NCBI GenBank assembly: GCA_036004405.1
Contig: DASYRM010000015.1
Coordinates: forward strand, 42,979-106,978
Source: DASYRM01 sp036004405
Lineage (GTDB): Bacteria > Acidobacteriota > Vicinamibacteria > Vicinamibacterales > UBA2999
DNA: 64,000 bases
Direction: 5' to 3'
Program-made: the position numbers and the translations under genes
Notes under the pieces: generated by a model
Seen by the model: only the letters and a program-made list of their open reading frames with translations
Told to the model about the DNA's origin: nothing
Databases searched by the model: none
Shown here: piece after piece, positions 8,424-18,606 of the stretch
How positions within the stretch are numbered: the first letter of the stretch is position 1
Layout of the letters: each line of letters starts with the position of its first letter

Positions 8424-9842
8424 TCACAGGTGAATCGCGGCGCCGTGCGTAGCGTGCGCAGCCTCCCGTACCGCCTCGGCAAACGTGGGATGAGCGTGGA
8501 TCGTTTTGATGAGTTCTTCAACTGTGCACTCGAGCCGGAGCGCCAGCACGGCTTCGGCGACGAGCTCGGTGGAGCGCGGGCCGATCATGTGCACGCCCAG
8601 CACCTCGTCGTAGCGCTTGTCGGCCACGATCTTCACGAAGCCCTCGGGCTCCCCCACCATCTTGGCACGGCCCAGCACCCCGAACGGGAACGACCCGACG
8701 ACCACCTCGTAGCCGCGCTTCTTCGCCTCGGCCTCGGTGAGGCCCACGCTGCCGATCTCCGGATCGCAGTAGGTGCAGCCGGGCACGTGATCGAAGTTGA
8801 GCGGCTTCACGTCGAGGCCGGCGAGGCGCTCGGCCACCAGGATGCCCTCGGCGGACGACACGTGCGCGAGCTGCGGGTGCACGCTGCCGTTGCCCAGCGT
8901 CACCACGTCACCGATGGCCGAGATGTTCGGCACCGAGGTTCGATAGAGCTCGTCCACCTTGATGTAGCCGCGCTCCATCGCCAGGCCCACCTCCTCGGCC
9001 CCGAGACCGGCCGTCACCGGTCCACGCCCGGTGGCGACGAGCAGGAGCTCGGCCGAGAGCTTCTTCGTCTCGCCTTCCGGCGTCTGCGCCTCGATGTCCA
9101 CGCCCTTGGTGCCGGCCATGGCCTTGGTCACTTTGGTGCCGGTCATCACGGTGATGCCCTGCTTCTTGAACGACTTTTCCAGCTCGGCGGAGACGGCCTC
9201 GTCCTCCACCGGCACCAGGCGCGGCAGCAGCTCGATGATGGTGACGTCGCTGCCGAAGCGGCGGTAGATCGACGCGAACTCCACCCCCACGGCGCCGCTG
9301 CCCATGATGACGATCGACTTGGGGACTGCCTTGAGATGGATAGCCTCGTCGCTGGTGATGATGCGCGTGTGGTCGATCTCGATGCCCGGCACGCTGCGAG
9401 CGTAGGAGCCCGTGGCGACGATGATCTCGGCCGCCTGCAGCTCCTGGGCATCGCCCTCGGTCACCACCACCTTGCCTTTGCCGGCCAGGCGCGCGGTACC
9501 TTTGATCCAGTCGATCTTGTTCTTCTTGAACAGGTACTCGATGCCCTTGGTGAGCCCGGTGACGATCTTGTCCTTGCGGGTCTGCACCTGGCCCATGTCG
9601 ATCGCCGGGGTACCGGCCGGGATAGTGACGCCCCACTCCTTGGCGTTCTGGATCACCTTCAGCGCGTGCGCGTGCTCGAGCAGCGCCTTGGTGGGGATGC
9701 AGCCCCAGATCAGGCACGTGCCGCCGAGCGCCTTCTGCTTCTCGACGACAGCCACTTTCTTTCCGAGCTGCGCGGCCCGGATTGCGGCCACGTAGCCGCC
9801 GGTTCCGGCGCCAATCACGACCACATCGTATGCGTTCGCCAA
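8424..9842 (-). CDS. lpdA: Dihydrolipoyl dehydrogenase (E3)
   Basis: 472 residues. Re-oxidises dihydrolipoamide on E2 with FAD and NAD+. N-terminal FAD-binding GAGTGG (residues 11-16), redox-active disulfide in GGTCLIWGCIPTK (Cys43 and Cys48), central NAD-binding GSGAVGVEFA, and the C-terminal dimerisation domain with the active-site pair in HAHPTFAE. The start is a TTG at 9842 with GAGGAG five bases upstream, and it fits the normal N-terminus of the family. First gene of the lpd-E2-lipB group; as the only lpd in the window it may also serve the sucA-sucB complex. Confidence 0.95.
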   Translation of the reverse strand: MANAYDVVVIGAGTGGYVAAIRAAQLGKKVAVVEKQKALGGTCLIWGCIPTKALLEHAHALKVIQNAKEWGVTIPAGTPAIDMGQVQTRKDKIVTGLTKGIEYLFKKNKIDWIKGTARLAGKGKVVVTEGDAQELQAAEIIVATGSYARSVPGIEIDHTRIITSDEAIHLKAVPKSIVIMGSGAVGVEFASIYRRFGSDVTIIELLPRLVPVEDEAVSAELEKSFKKQGITVMTGTKVTKAMAGTKGVDIEAQTPEGETKKLSAELLLVATGRGPVTAGLGAEEVGLAMERGYIKVDELYRTSVPNISAIGDVVTLGNGSVHPQLAHVSSAEGILVAERLAGLDVKPLNFDHVPGCTYCDPEIGSVGLTEAEAKKRGYEVVVGSFPFGVLGRAKMVGEPEGFVKIVADKRYDEVLGVHMIGPRSTELVAEAVLALRLECTVEELIKTIHAHPTFAEAVREAAHATHGAAIHL

Positions 9843-9927
9843 GCAATCTCCTCGCCCTTGGGAGTGTGTCGGGGAGAATTGGGAGTGTCAAGGATCAGTG
9901 CGAGGCGGAGCGCAGCGGAGCCGAGCC

Positions 9928-9946
9928 GCCCGCGCGAAGCGCGGGC
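9928..9946. repeat. Hairpin upstream of response-regulator ribosome-binding site
   Basis: GCCCGCGC (9928-9935), loop GAA, GCGCGGGC (9939-9946), eight perfect pairs. It ends directly before an AAGGAGA tract at 9947-9953. Confidence 0.6.
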
Positions 9947-9955
9947 AAGGAGAAA

Positions 9956-9986
9956 GTATAAGGCGAGGCGAAGCCTCGCCTTATAC
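9956..9986. repeat. Perfect 14-bp hairpin between Shine-Dalgarno and start codon
   Basis: GTATAAGGCGAGGC (9956-9969), loop GAA, GCCTCGCCTTATAC (9973-9986). It separates AAGGAGA (9947-9953) from the ATG at 9994. Folding would bring the two to within about nine bases. The GCGAGGC core recurs in the hairpin after sucA. Confidence 0.8.
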
Positions 9987-9993
9987 TCGCGCC

Positions 9994-11496
<1,503 letters not shown>

Positions 11497-11533
11497 AACC
11501 GATGTCTCGTTCCTGACGACTGCTTCGGAAGGG

Positions 11534-11833
11534 CTACTTCTTCGGAAGAACAGTGTCCTTCAACTGTTTGGCGATGCGCGCCTTCACCACCGTCTTGGCC
11601 GGGATCTTGATGGCCTCGCCAGTGGCGGGGTTGCGACCCATACGCGCCTTGCGCTTCTGGACGACGAGCTTCACCATGCCCGGCAGCACGAACTCGCCGG
11701 ACCGCTTCAGCTCTTTCTCCGCGAGCGCGGTAAGCTCGTCGAAATACTCCCGCGCCTGCGTCCGCTTCATTTCAAAGCGATCTGCAAAGTGCGAGAACAG
11801 CTCGGATTTGCCCATGCGTCGGGCCTCTGCCAT
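11534..11833 (-). CDS. HU-family DNA-binding protein
   Basis: 99 residues from ATG 11833, preceded by a G-rich tract (GGGGGGA) at suitable spacing. The HU/IHF fold is recognisable: MGKSELFSHF at the start, FVLPGMVKLVVQKRKARMGRNPATGE forming the beta arm with the GRNPxTGE tip, then IPAKTVVKARIAKQLK. Nucleoid-associated, binds and bends DNA as a dimer. It diverges slightly from canonical HU in the N-terminal helices (KRTQAREYFDELTALAEKEL), as in SWIB-like HU relatives. ATG seven codons in is an alternative start. Divergent from queF with 176 bases between. Confidence 0.85.
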   Translation of the reverse strand: MAEARRMGKSELFSHFADRFEMKRTQAREYFDELTALAEKELKRSGEFVLPGMVKLVVQKRKARMGRNPATGEAIKIPAKTVVKARIAKQLKDTVLPKK

Positions 11834-12009
11834 TGCGTCCCCCCAATCGATGCGCGCGACCGTCAGCCCGTTGCAGTGAAGCGCGCGTCGCACTGCCGCG
11901 GAAAACCTAAGGAAATCGGCCCCAATGCTATCGTGCGCCCGATCACGTGTCAACGAATCGCGGGCGGGAAACCGTGGAATTCGGGCCAAAATGCTAAAAT
12001 TCCCGGCGC
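11834..12009. promoter_or_regulatory. Divergent intergenic region between HU gene and queF
   Basis: A TAAAAT box at 11995-12000 lies only nine bases before the queF ATG, which would place the transcript start at or near the start codon. No good -35 is visible. I looked for a preQ1 riboswitch in front of queF and saw none. Confidence 0.3.
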
Positions 12010-12360
12010 ATGTCAAGCACGGCCACGCTTGAAACCTTCCCGAGTCCGCGTCCGGATCGAGAGTTCGAGATCGCGATCAGCTGCCCTGAGTTCACCTCGG
12101 TGTGCCCCAAGACGGGCTTGCCCGACTTCGGCGAAATCCGCATCACCTACACGCCGGCCGATCGCTGCATCGAGCTCAAATCGTTGAAGTACTACATGAT
12201 CAGCTTCCGCGACAAAGGCATCTTCTACGAGGCGGTCACGAATCAGATCCTCGACGATCTGGTGGCCGCGTGCGGACCACGTCGCATGACGGTCGTCGGC
12301 GACTTCACCGTCCGCGGCGGCATCAAGACCGTGGTAACGGCGACGTATTCGCGTACGTAG
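12010..12360 (+). CDS. queF: NADPH-dependent 7-cyano-7-deazaguanine reductase QueF
   Basis: 116 residues, the short (unimodular) form. Reduces preQ0 to preQ1 in queuosine biosynthesis. The thioimide-forming cysteine is in TSVCPKTGLPD (Cys32) with Asp39 following, and the QueF signature ELKSLKYYMISFRDKGIFYE is at 55-74. Where the textbook Bacillus enzyme has His-Glu, this has Tyr73-Glu74, a variant I believe also occurs in other short QueFs. No Shine-Dalgarno is obvious and a -10-like box is close to the ATG, so a leaderless transcript is possible. No other queuosine genes are nearby. Confidence 0.95.
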   Translation: MSSTATLETFPSPRPDREFEIAISCPEFTSVCPKTGLPDFGEIRITYTPADRCIELKSLKYYMISFRDKGIFYEAVTNQILDDLVAACGPRRMTVVGDFTVRGGIKTVVTATYSRT

Positions 12361-12361
12361 T

Positions 12362-12395
12362 ACGTAGAGGCGGACCTGGAGGTCCGCCTCTACGT
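12362..12395. repeat. Perfect 16-bp hairpin between queF and a convergent phosphatase gene
   Basis: ACGTAGAGGCGGACCT (12362-12377), loop GG, AGGTCCGCCTCTACGT (12380-12395). It starts two bases after the queF stop, and the stop codon of the minus-strand gene (12390-12392) lies inside the right arm as CTA. A bidirectional terminator role is plausible, without a T-run. Confidence 0.8.
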
Positions 12396-13229
12396 GCTAG
12401 ACCGACTCTTCAGCACGAGCCGTTGAATCGCCTGAGCGACGCCGGCCTCGTCCTGGCTGCCGGTTTCGTGAAACCCCCGCGTCTTCAGCGGCTCCACCGC
12501 GTTGCCCATCACCACGGGCGTGCCCGCGAACTCGAGCATCTCGAGGTCGTTGAAGTTGTCGCCGATTGCCATCACCTGCTCGCGGGCGAGCCCGAGGCCG
12601 CGCGCGCAGCTCTCGAGCGCACGCCCCTTGGTGGCGACGGGGCTGGTGACGTCCACGAGCGAGAAGTCGCGATCCACGTACTCGGTGAGCGACACGTTCA
12701 CCTCGTGCGCCTGCGCGCGGATCTCGTCGGCGAGCACCCGCATGGCCGCGTAGCCACCGTTGAACATCACCTGAATCGGATCCTCGGTGAGCGCGTCTTC
12801 GAGCGGAACGCTGCGCGCGATGTACGACTTGTTGCGCGCCCAGTAGCCCTTGCGGCCGGGATGCGACCAGTCCATCGTCTCGAACACGATCTGTCCGTGC
12901 ACGTCGCGATCGAAGACGAGTGCCGTCGCGGCACGATGGCCGGCGTTGGCGTCGAGCACGGTCCGCGCGACATTTTTGTCGAGCAGCCGCCGCGCCCGCG
13001 TCGACCCGTCCATGCCACGCTCCACGGCGCCGTTGCTGACGATCAGCGTGAGGTTCCCGGGCAGCCCCTCGGCCACCGGCCGGGCAAAGGGATAACTCCT
13101 TCCGGTTACGAGGGCGACGTGCACGCCGGCGTCCACGGCAGCATGAATGGCATCGCGATTGGCCTGGGGGAAACGCCCCCCCGAATCGAGCAATGTCCCG
13201 TCCACGTCGATGCCGATAAGCTGGATCAT
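12390..13229 (-). CDS. Cof-type HAD-superfamily phosphatase
   Basis: 279 residues. HAD motifs in order: DVDGTLLD (nucleophile Asp8, acid Asp10), motif II VTGRS, lysine in VATKGRAL and acidic GDNFNDLEML. The large C2-type cap between about residues 85 and 190 marks the Cof/YidA subfamily, which dephosphorylates small metabolites such as sugar phosphates or flavin precursors; substrate unknown. ATG start; 48 bases separate it from the divergent sucA. The TAG stop is contributed by a hairpin element. Confidence 0.9.
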   Translation of the reverse strand: MIQLIGIDVDGTLLDSGGRFPQANRDAIHAAVDAGVHVALVTGRSYPFARPVAEGLPGNLTLIVSNGAVERGMDGSTRARRLLDKNVARTVLDANAGHRAATALVFDRDVHGQIVFETMDWSHPGRKGYWARNKSYIARSVPLEDALTEDPIQVMFNGGYAAMRVLADEIRAQAHEVNVSLTEYVDRDFSLVDVTSPVATKGRALESCARGLGLAREQVMAIGDNFNDLEMLEFAGTPVVMGNAVEPLKTRGFHETGSQDEAGVAQAIQRLVLKSRSST

Positions 13230-13277
13230 CAGGCTTCTTTCAGTGCGCTAGCATAGGAAGTTACAGGAAATCCAAGG

Positions 13278-16115
13278 ATGACACTGGAGCGGATCTCGGG
13301 GATCAACGCCGGCTACGTTCTCGAGCTGTACGAAAAATATCGACAAGACCCGCAGTCGGTCGATCCGGCCACGCGTGCGGTGTTCGAGTCGTGGGTTCCG
13401 GCCGATGCCGTTCGCCAGGAGCCGGCGCCGCTGACGGCGGCCGGCGCCGTCCCCGACCTGCACGTGATCGTGGGCGCGGCCAATCTGGCCGAGTCGATCC
13501 GCCGGTTCGGCCATCTGGCCGCCCAGCTCGATCCGCTCGGCTCGGCGCAGATCGGCGACTCGACGCTGCATCCGAAGACGCACGGCATCACCGACGACGA
13601 TCTGAAACGGCTGCCCGCGTCGCTCGTCGGCGGTCCGCCCGCCGAGAGCTCGTCGAACGCCTACGAGGCCATCGAGAAGCTGCGGCGCGTCTACTGCTCC
13701 ACCACCGGGTTCGACATCGCGCACCTGTTCGTGCCCGCCGAGCGCGCGTGGATGCGCGAGGCCGCCGAGTCGGGCCGCTACCTGCCATCGATGGATCCGG
13801 CAAACGCCGAAGCGCTGCTCGACCGCGTCACCCAGGTGGAAGTGTTCGAGCGCTTCCTGCAGCGCACCTTCACCGGGAAGACGCGCTTCTCGATCGAAGG
13901 GCTCGACATGCTGCTGCCGGTCCTCGACGAAATCATGTCGGGAGCGGCGGGCACCGGCACGCGCCACATGATGCTGGGTATGGCGCACCGCGGGCGGCTG
14001 AACGTGCTCGCGCACATCCTGCAGAAGCCGTACGCGCAGATCCTGGCCGAGTTCAAGGATCCGATCGCGGTGCAGATGCTGCGGATGGATCTCGGCTTCA
14101 TGGGCGACGTGAAGTACCACGCGGGCGGCACCGCCGAATCGCCGGCGGGCGGCCACATGTGGGTGTCGATGGCGCCAAATCCAAGCCACCTGGAGGCCGT
14201 GAATCCCGTCGTGGCGGGCATGGCGCGCGCCGCAGGCACGCTGGCGAACCGCGGGGGCGCCCCGATCTTCGACGGCGCGATGACGCTGCCGGTGCTGATC
14301 CATGGCGACTCGGCGTTTCCCGGCCAGGGCATCGTGGCCGAGACGCTCAACCTGTCGCGGCTCGACGGCTATCACACCGACGGCACCATCCACATCATCG
14401 CCAACAACCAGCTCGGGTTCACCGCCACGCCCGGCGAATCCTACAGCACGAGCTACGCGAGCGGCCTGGCTCGCGGCTTCAAGATTCCGATCATCCACGT
14501 TAACGCCGACGACCCGGCCGCGTGCCTCGAGGCGGCGCGGATGGCGTGGGAGTACCGCGCGCGGTTCCGGAAGGACTTCCTGATCGACCTGGTCGGCTAC
14601 CGCCGCCACGGACACAACGAAGGCGACGAGCCGGCGTTCACGCAGCCGGTGATGTACAAGCAGATCGGCACGCACCCGACCGTGCGCGAGCAGTTCGCCG
14701 ACTCGCTGGTCAAGCACGGCACGCTGTCGCAGGAAACCGCCGACGGCCTCGTGAAGAAGCACTTCACCGTGCTCGAGCAGACGTTTGCCGCGCTCAAGCC
14801 CGATCAAGACTACGTGCCGCCGATCCCGACACCGGCCGCGCCCGGCCTGGCAGCCAAGACGCACACCGGCGTGCCGATCGAGCTGCTGCGCGACCTCAGC
14901 GAATCGCTGCTGTCGACTCCCGAGGGCTTCCACGTCCACAAGAAGCTCGAGCGCGTGCGCGATCGGAAGCGCGCCATGCTGACCAACACCAAAGAGCGCA
15001 CGGTGGACTGGGGCAGCGCCGAGGAGCTGGCGTTTGCCAGCATCCTGGCCGAGGGCGTGCCGATGCGGCTCACCGGCGAGGACGTGCAGCGGGGGACGTT
15101 CAGCCACCGCCACGCGGTGCTGCACGACGCGGTGACCGGCGTCGAGCACGTGCCGCTGCAGCAGCTGTCGCAGGCGCGCGGCTCGTTCGAGATCCACAAC
15201 AGCCCGCTCACCGAAGCGGCCACCATCGGTTTCGAATTCGGCTACAACATGCAGGAGCCGAAGCACCTGGTGATCTGGGAAGCCCAGTACGGCGACTTCA
15301 TCAACGGGGCGCAGATCATCCTCGATCAGTTCGTCACGTCGGGCCGATCGAAGTGGGGGCTGAAACCGTCGCTGGTGTTCCTGCTGCCGCACGGCTACGA
15401 GGGGCAGGGGCCCGAACATTCGAGCGCACGGCCCGAGCGCTTCCTGCAGGCGGCCGCCGACATCAACCTGCGCCTGGTCAACTGCACGACGGCCGCGCAG
15501 TACTTCCACGTGCTGCGCCGGCAGGCCGCGCTGCTCGAGAAGGACCCGCTGCCGCTCATCGTCCTGACGCCGAAGAGCCTGCTGCGGCATCCGGCCGTCA
15601 GCTCGACGCCCCAGGAGCTCACCGAGGGTCATTTCCGATCCGTGCTCGACGATCCCGAGGCGCTCGCGCGCGCGAAGAGCGTGCGCCGCCTGGTGCTGTG
15701 CAGCGGCAAGGTCTACATCGATCTGATCAGCCACGAGCGGCGCGCCAGCGCCAAAGAGGTGGCGATCTGCCGCGTGGAACAGCTCTATCCGTTCCCCAAC
15801 GTCGCGCTGCGCGAGGTGCTCGAGCACTATCCGTCGCTCGCCGAGGTGGCCTGGGTACAGGAAGAGCCGTCGAACATGGGCGCGTGGGAGTTCATGTCCC
15901 CGCGGCTCGAGGAGCTGCTCGGCGACCGCTGCGGCCTGCGCTACATCGGCCGCGCCCGCAATTCGAGCCCGTCCGAGGGATCCTCGGCGTGGCACCAGGT
16001 CAACCAGAAGGTGCTCGTCGAGCTGGCCTTCGACCTGCAGACCGATATGCTGTCGCCGTCGGTGGTGTGGTCGAAGCCGGTGCGCAGCCTGGCCCCCACG
16101 GCCGCCAAGAAATAG
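13278..16115 (+). CDS. sucA: 2-oxoglutarate dehydrogenase E1 component
   Basis: 945 residues, full length. Thiamine-diphosphate-dependent decarboxylase of the TCA cycle. N-terminal segment GYVLELYEKYRQDP matches the E1o N-terminus that docks E2; the core has GMAHRGRLNVLAHIL, the ThDP/Mg region HGDSAFPGQGIVAETLNLS and NNQLGFT, and the transketolase-like C-terminal half with GYEGQGPEHSSARPERFL. AGGAAA and AAGG lie just upstream of the ATG. sucB follows after 35 bases containing a hairpin, so the pair is an operon; E3 is supplied from elsewhere, perhaps by lpdA at 8424. Confidence 0.96.
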   Translation: MTLERISGINAGYVLELYEKYRQDPQSVDPATRAVFESWVPADAVRQEPAPLTAAGAVPDLHVIVGAANLAESIRRFGHLAAQLDPLGSAQIGDSTLHPKTHGITDDDLKRLPASLVGGPPAESSSNAYEAIEKLRRVYCSTTGFDIAHLFVPAERAWMREAAESGRYLPSMDPANAEALLDRVTQVEVFERFLQRTFTGKTRFSIEGLDMLLPVLDEIMSGAAGTGTRHMMLGMAHRGRLNVLAHILQKPYAQILAEFKDPIAVQMLRMDLGFMGDVKYHAGGTAESPAGGHMWVSMAPNPSHLEAVNPVVAGMARAAGTLANRGGAPIFDGAMTLPVLIHGDSAFPGQGIVAETLNLSRLDGYHTDGTIHIIANNQLGFTATPGESYSTSYASGLARGFKIPIIHVNADDPAACLEAARMAWEYRARFRKDFLIDLVGYRRHGHNEGDEPAFTQPVMYKQIGTHPTVREQFADSLVKHGTLSQETADGLVKKHFTVLEQTFAALKPDQDYVPPIPTPAAPGLAAKTHTGVPIELLRDLSESLLSTPEGFHVHKKLERVRDRKRAMLTNTKERTVDWGSAEELAFASILAEGVPMRLTGEDVQRGTFSHRHAVLHDAVTGVEHVPLQQLSQARGSFEIHNSPLTEAATIGFEFGYNMQEPKHLVIWEAQYGDFINGAQIILDQFVTSGRSKWGLKPSLVFLLPHGYEGQGPEHSSARPERFLQAAADINLRLVNCTTAAQYFHVLRRQAALLEKDPLPLIVLTPKSLLRHPAVSSTPQELTEGHFRSVLDDPEALARAKSVRRLVLCSGKVYIDLISHERRASAKEVAICRVEQLYPFPNVALREVLEHYPSLAEVAWVQEEPSNMGAWEFMSPRLEELLGDRCGLRYIGRARNSSPSEGSSAWHQVNQKVLVELAFDLQTDMLSPSVVWSKPVRSLAPTAAKK

Positions 16116-16133
16116 CGAGGCTGCGCCTCGCTA
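16113..16133. repeat. Hairpin element carrying the sucA stop codon
   Basis: TAGCGAGGC (16113-16121), loop TGC, GCCTCGCTA (16125-16133), nine perfect pairs. Its first three bases are the sucA TAG stop. Sits between sucA and sucB and could tune the ratio of E1 to E2 transcript. Confidence 0.7.
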
Positions 16134-16150
16134 TACAGTGAAAGAGAGTC

Positions 16151-17377
16151 ATGTCCAACATCGTTGTTCCAGAGCTCGGTGAGTCGGTGGTCGAGGCACG
16201 CATTGCCAAGTGGCTGAAGAAGCCCGGCGATCGCGTGGACGTGGGCGAGGCGGTCGTCGAGCTGGAAACCGAGAAGATCGACCTCGAGGTGAGCGCGGAA
16301 AAGAGCGGCGTCATCGCCAGCATCGCGCGCCAGGAGGGCGAGGACGTCAAGATCGGCGAGCTGCTCGCCGTGGTGGACGAGAGCGGCGCGGCCGCGCCGG
16401 CGGCGTCGGCCGAGTCCAAGCCGGCGGCCAAGGCCGCTGCTCCGGCGCCCAACGGCTCGGCGAACGGTGCGACCGCCGACGACCTTCGTGCAACCCCCAC
16501 CGCGCGGCGCGTGGCCAAAGATCACGACGTGAATCTCGGGACCGTACAGGGCACGGGCAGCTCCGGCCGCGTGATGAAGCAGGACGTCCAGGCGGCGATT
16601 GCGCCAGCTCCAGCGCCGGTATCGAAGCCCGCCCCAGCTCCGGCGCCAGCGCCGGCCGCCGCCGTGCCTGCCGGAAATCGCGGCGAGACGCGCGTGCGGA
16701 TGACCAAGCGGCGCGAGACGATCGCACGCCGCCTGGTGGAGGCGCAGCACAACGCCGCCATGCTCACCACCTTCAACGAGGTGGACATGACGGCCGTGAT
16801 GGGTCTGCGCGAACGACAGAAGGAGTCGTTCAAGAAGCGCTACGGGATGAACCTCGGCATCGCCTCGTTCTTCGTCAAGGCGAGCATCGCCGCGCTCAAG
16901 GCGTTTCCGCAGCTCAACGCCGAGATTCAGGGCAACGAGATTGTCTACAAGCCGTACCACGACATCGGCATGGCCGTGGGCGCGGAAGGCGGGCTCGTGG
17001 TACCGGTGCTGCGCGACGCCGACCGGATGGCGTTCGCCGAAATCGAGAAGGCCATTCGCGCGTACGCGCAAAAGGCGTCCGACGGCACGCTCACGCTCGA
17101 GGATCTGGCGGGAGGCACCTTCACCATCACCAACGGCGGTGTGTTCGGATCGCTCCTGAGCACGCCGATTCTGAATCCGCCGCAGGTGGCCATCCTGGGC
17201 CTGCACAAGATTCAGGAGCGCGCCGTGGCAGTGAACGGGCAGGTCGTCGTCCGCCCCATGATGTACGTGGCGCTGTCGTACGACCACCGCATCGTGGACG
17301 GCCGCGAAGCCGTGCAGTTCCTGGTGAAAATCAAGGAATTCATCGAGGATCCGGGGCACCTGCTGCTCGAGAGCTAG
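16151..17377 (+). CDS. sucB: Dihydrolipoyllysine-residue succinyltransferase (E2 of 2-oxoglutarate dehydrogenase)
   Basis: 408 residues. Lipoyl domain at 1-77 with the modified lysine in ETEKIDLEV (Lys42), Ala/Pro-rich linker, E3-binding domain (ATPTARRVAKDHDVNL), a second Pro/Ala linker and the catalytic domain ending with SYDHRIVDG. MTKRRETIARRLVEAQ and NGGVFGSLLSTPILNPPQ are typical of SucB. Purine-rich GAAAGAGAG precedes the ATG. Directly follows sucA, which fixes the substrate as succinyl. It is the second E2 gene in the window. Confidence 0.95.
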   Translation: MSNIVVPELGESVVEARIAKWLKKPGDRVDVGEAVVELETEKIDLEVSAEKSGVIASIARQEGEDVKIGELLAVVDESGAAAPAASAESKPAAKAAAPAPNGSANGATADDLRATPTARRVAKDHDVNLGTVQGTGSSGRVMKQDVQAAIAPAPAPVSKPAPAPAPAPAAAVPAGNRGETRVRMTKRRETIARRLVEAQHNAAMLTTFNEVDMTAVMGLRERQKESFKKRYGMNLGIASFFVKASIAALKAFPQLNAEIQGNEIVYKPYHDIGMAVGAEGGLVVPVLRDADRMAFAEIEKAIRAYAQKASDGTLTLEDLAGGTFTITNGGVFGSLLSTPILNPPQVAILGLHKIQERAVAVNGQVVVRPMMYVALSYDHRIVDGREAVQFLVKIKEFIEDPGHLLLES

Positions 17378-17410
17378 CGACGCCCGCCCCGAACTAAAAT
17401 AGGGGCGAGC

Positions 17411-18235
17411 ATGCGTACCTCGATCCGCCCCGTTACCGCGATCGCCTTCACCATCGCCACGCTGGCGCTGCCGAGCCTGGCCGCCGCGCAGGTCAGCGAT
17501 CTCACGCCGCCTCCCGATCTGACGGCTCCGCCCGCCGACGCCACCAAGAGCGCCACCGGCCTGATCTCGAAGGTCGTGAAGCCCGGCACGAGCGCCGAGA
17601 AGCCGAACGCCACCGACGTCGTCACCGCGAACTACACCGGGTGGGCCGCCAAGGACGGCCGGATGTTCGACAGCACCGTCGCGAGGGGCAACCCCTCCAC
17701 TTTTACGCTCAGCCGCGTCATGGCCGGGTGGAAGGAGTGCGTGCAGCTGATGGTCGTGGGCGAGAAGCGGCGCTGCTGGGTGCCGCAGGAGCTGGCCTAC
17801 AAGGGTCAGGCCGGCAAGCCTCTGGGCACAGTGGTGTTCGACATCGAGCTGGTCGACACCCGTCCGTCGCCGACGATTCCGCCGCCCGACGTCGCCGAGG
17901 TACCGAAGGACGCCAAGCGCACCGCGTCGGGGCTCGCCTACCGCGTGCTGCGGCCGGGCACGGGCTTCCGTCATCCGGACGGTCTGCGCGAAGTGCTCGT
18001 CCACTACACGGGCTGGACCACGGACGGCAAGATGTTCGACAGCTCGGTTCCGCGCGGCAACCCCACGACGATGCGGCTCGACGAAGTGATCAAGGGCTGG
18101 ACCGAAGGCGTGCAGCTGATGGTCGAAGGCGAGCGCACGCGGTTCTGGATTCCACAGGACCTCGCGTACAAGGGTCAGTCCGGCTCGCCCCGCGGCATGC
18201 TGGTATTCGACATCGAGCTGGTCAAGATCAACTGA
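17411..18235 (+). CDS. Exported double-FKBP peptidyl-prolyl isomerase
   Basis: 274 residues with an N-terminal signal peptide ending at AAAQ (about residue 27). Two tandem FKBP domains follow: domain 1 about 48-152 (VVTANYTGWAAKDGRMFDS ... GTVVFDIELVD) and domain 2 about 172-274 (VLVHYTGWTTDGKMFDSS ... GMLVFDIELVKI). Both keep the FKBP core aromatic/aspartate residues (Y, F-D, W). Domain 1 has two cysteines (KECVQLM, RRCWVP) absent from domain 2. It probably acts as a periplasmic folding catalyst. Independent of sucAB in function, 33 bases downstream of sucB. Confidence 0.9.
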   Translation: MRTSIRPVTAIAFTIATLALPSLAAAQVSDLTPPPDLTAPPADATKSATGLISKVVKPGTSAEKPNATDVVTANYTGWAAKDGRMFDSTVARGNPSTFTLSRVMAGWKECVQLMVVGEKRRCWVPQELAYKGQAGKPLGTVVFDIELVDTRPSPTIPPPDVAEVPKDAKRTASGLAYRVLRPGTGFRHPDGLREVLVHYTGWTTDGKMFDSSVPRGNPTTMRLDEVIKGWTEGVQLMVEGERTRFWIPQDLAYKGQSGSPRGMLVFDIELVKIN

Positions 18236-18339
18236 CCGACGTCCTCCTGCCCTTCCCACACGAGTAAGAACGTCGCGAGCAGTCGGCTTCGAGTGGCGGC
18301 CGCCTATCGGTCGTGTATCATAAGCGGGTAACGTTCCGC

Positions 18340-18606
18340 ATGGATCCGACAGTCCGCTCTTACCTCTCGGCGATCGGCCGCCGCGGCGGCCGAAAGAGCC
18401 GGCGCTCGCTCGCGCCAGACGCTGCGCGGGATATGGTGCGCGTTCGTGAAGCGCGTCGGGCGTTTCGGCGGTTTCACACGCGCTGCTTCTGGTCGTACGA
18501 CCCGGACTACCGGATCTCACTTCGCGACGTGGTCTGGGTCGCCGATCAGTTGATGAAGTTTGGCGGCCGGGCGGGCTGGGAACTCGGAGCCCGACTGTGC
18601 CGCTAA
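18340..18606 (+). CDS. Small basic protein paired with a nucleotidyltransferase; candidate antitoxin
   Basis: 88 residues from ATG 18340 (GTG 18313 in frame would add nine). The N-terminal half is very basic (GRRGGRKSRRSLAP), the C-terminal half acidic/aromatic (WSYDPDYRISLRDVVWVADQL). I know similar small proteins as neighbours of AbiEii-type nucleotidyltransferases but not a defined domain. It overlaps the next gene by ten bases. A TATCAT at 18316-18321 could be a -10 box, which would favour the ATG start. An antitoxin role is inferred from size and position. Confidence 0.55.
   Translation: MDPTVRSYLSAIGRRGGRKSRRSLAPDAARDMVRVREARRAFRRFHTRCFWSYDPDYRISLRDVVWVADQLMKFGGRAGWELGARLCR

Noticed and set aside
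11834..12009. preQ1 riboswitch in front of queF
   Set aside because: No preQ1-I or preQ1-II-like pseudoknot sequence could be found in the 176 bases.
13248..15995. A 915-codon open frame antisense to sucA
   Set aside because: Shadow of sucA codon bias; no protein family features.
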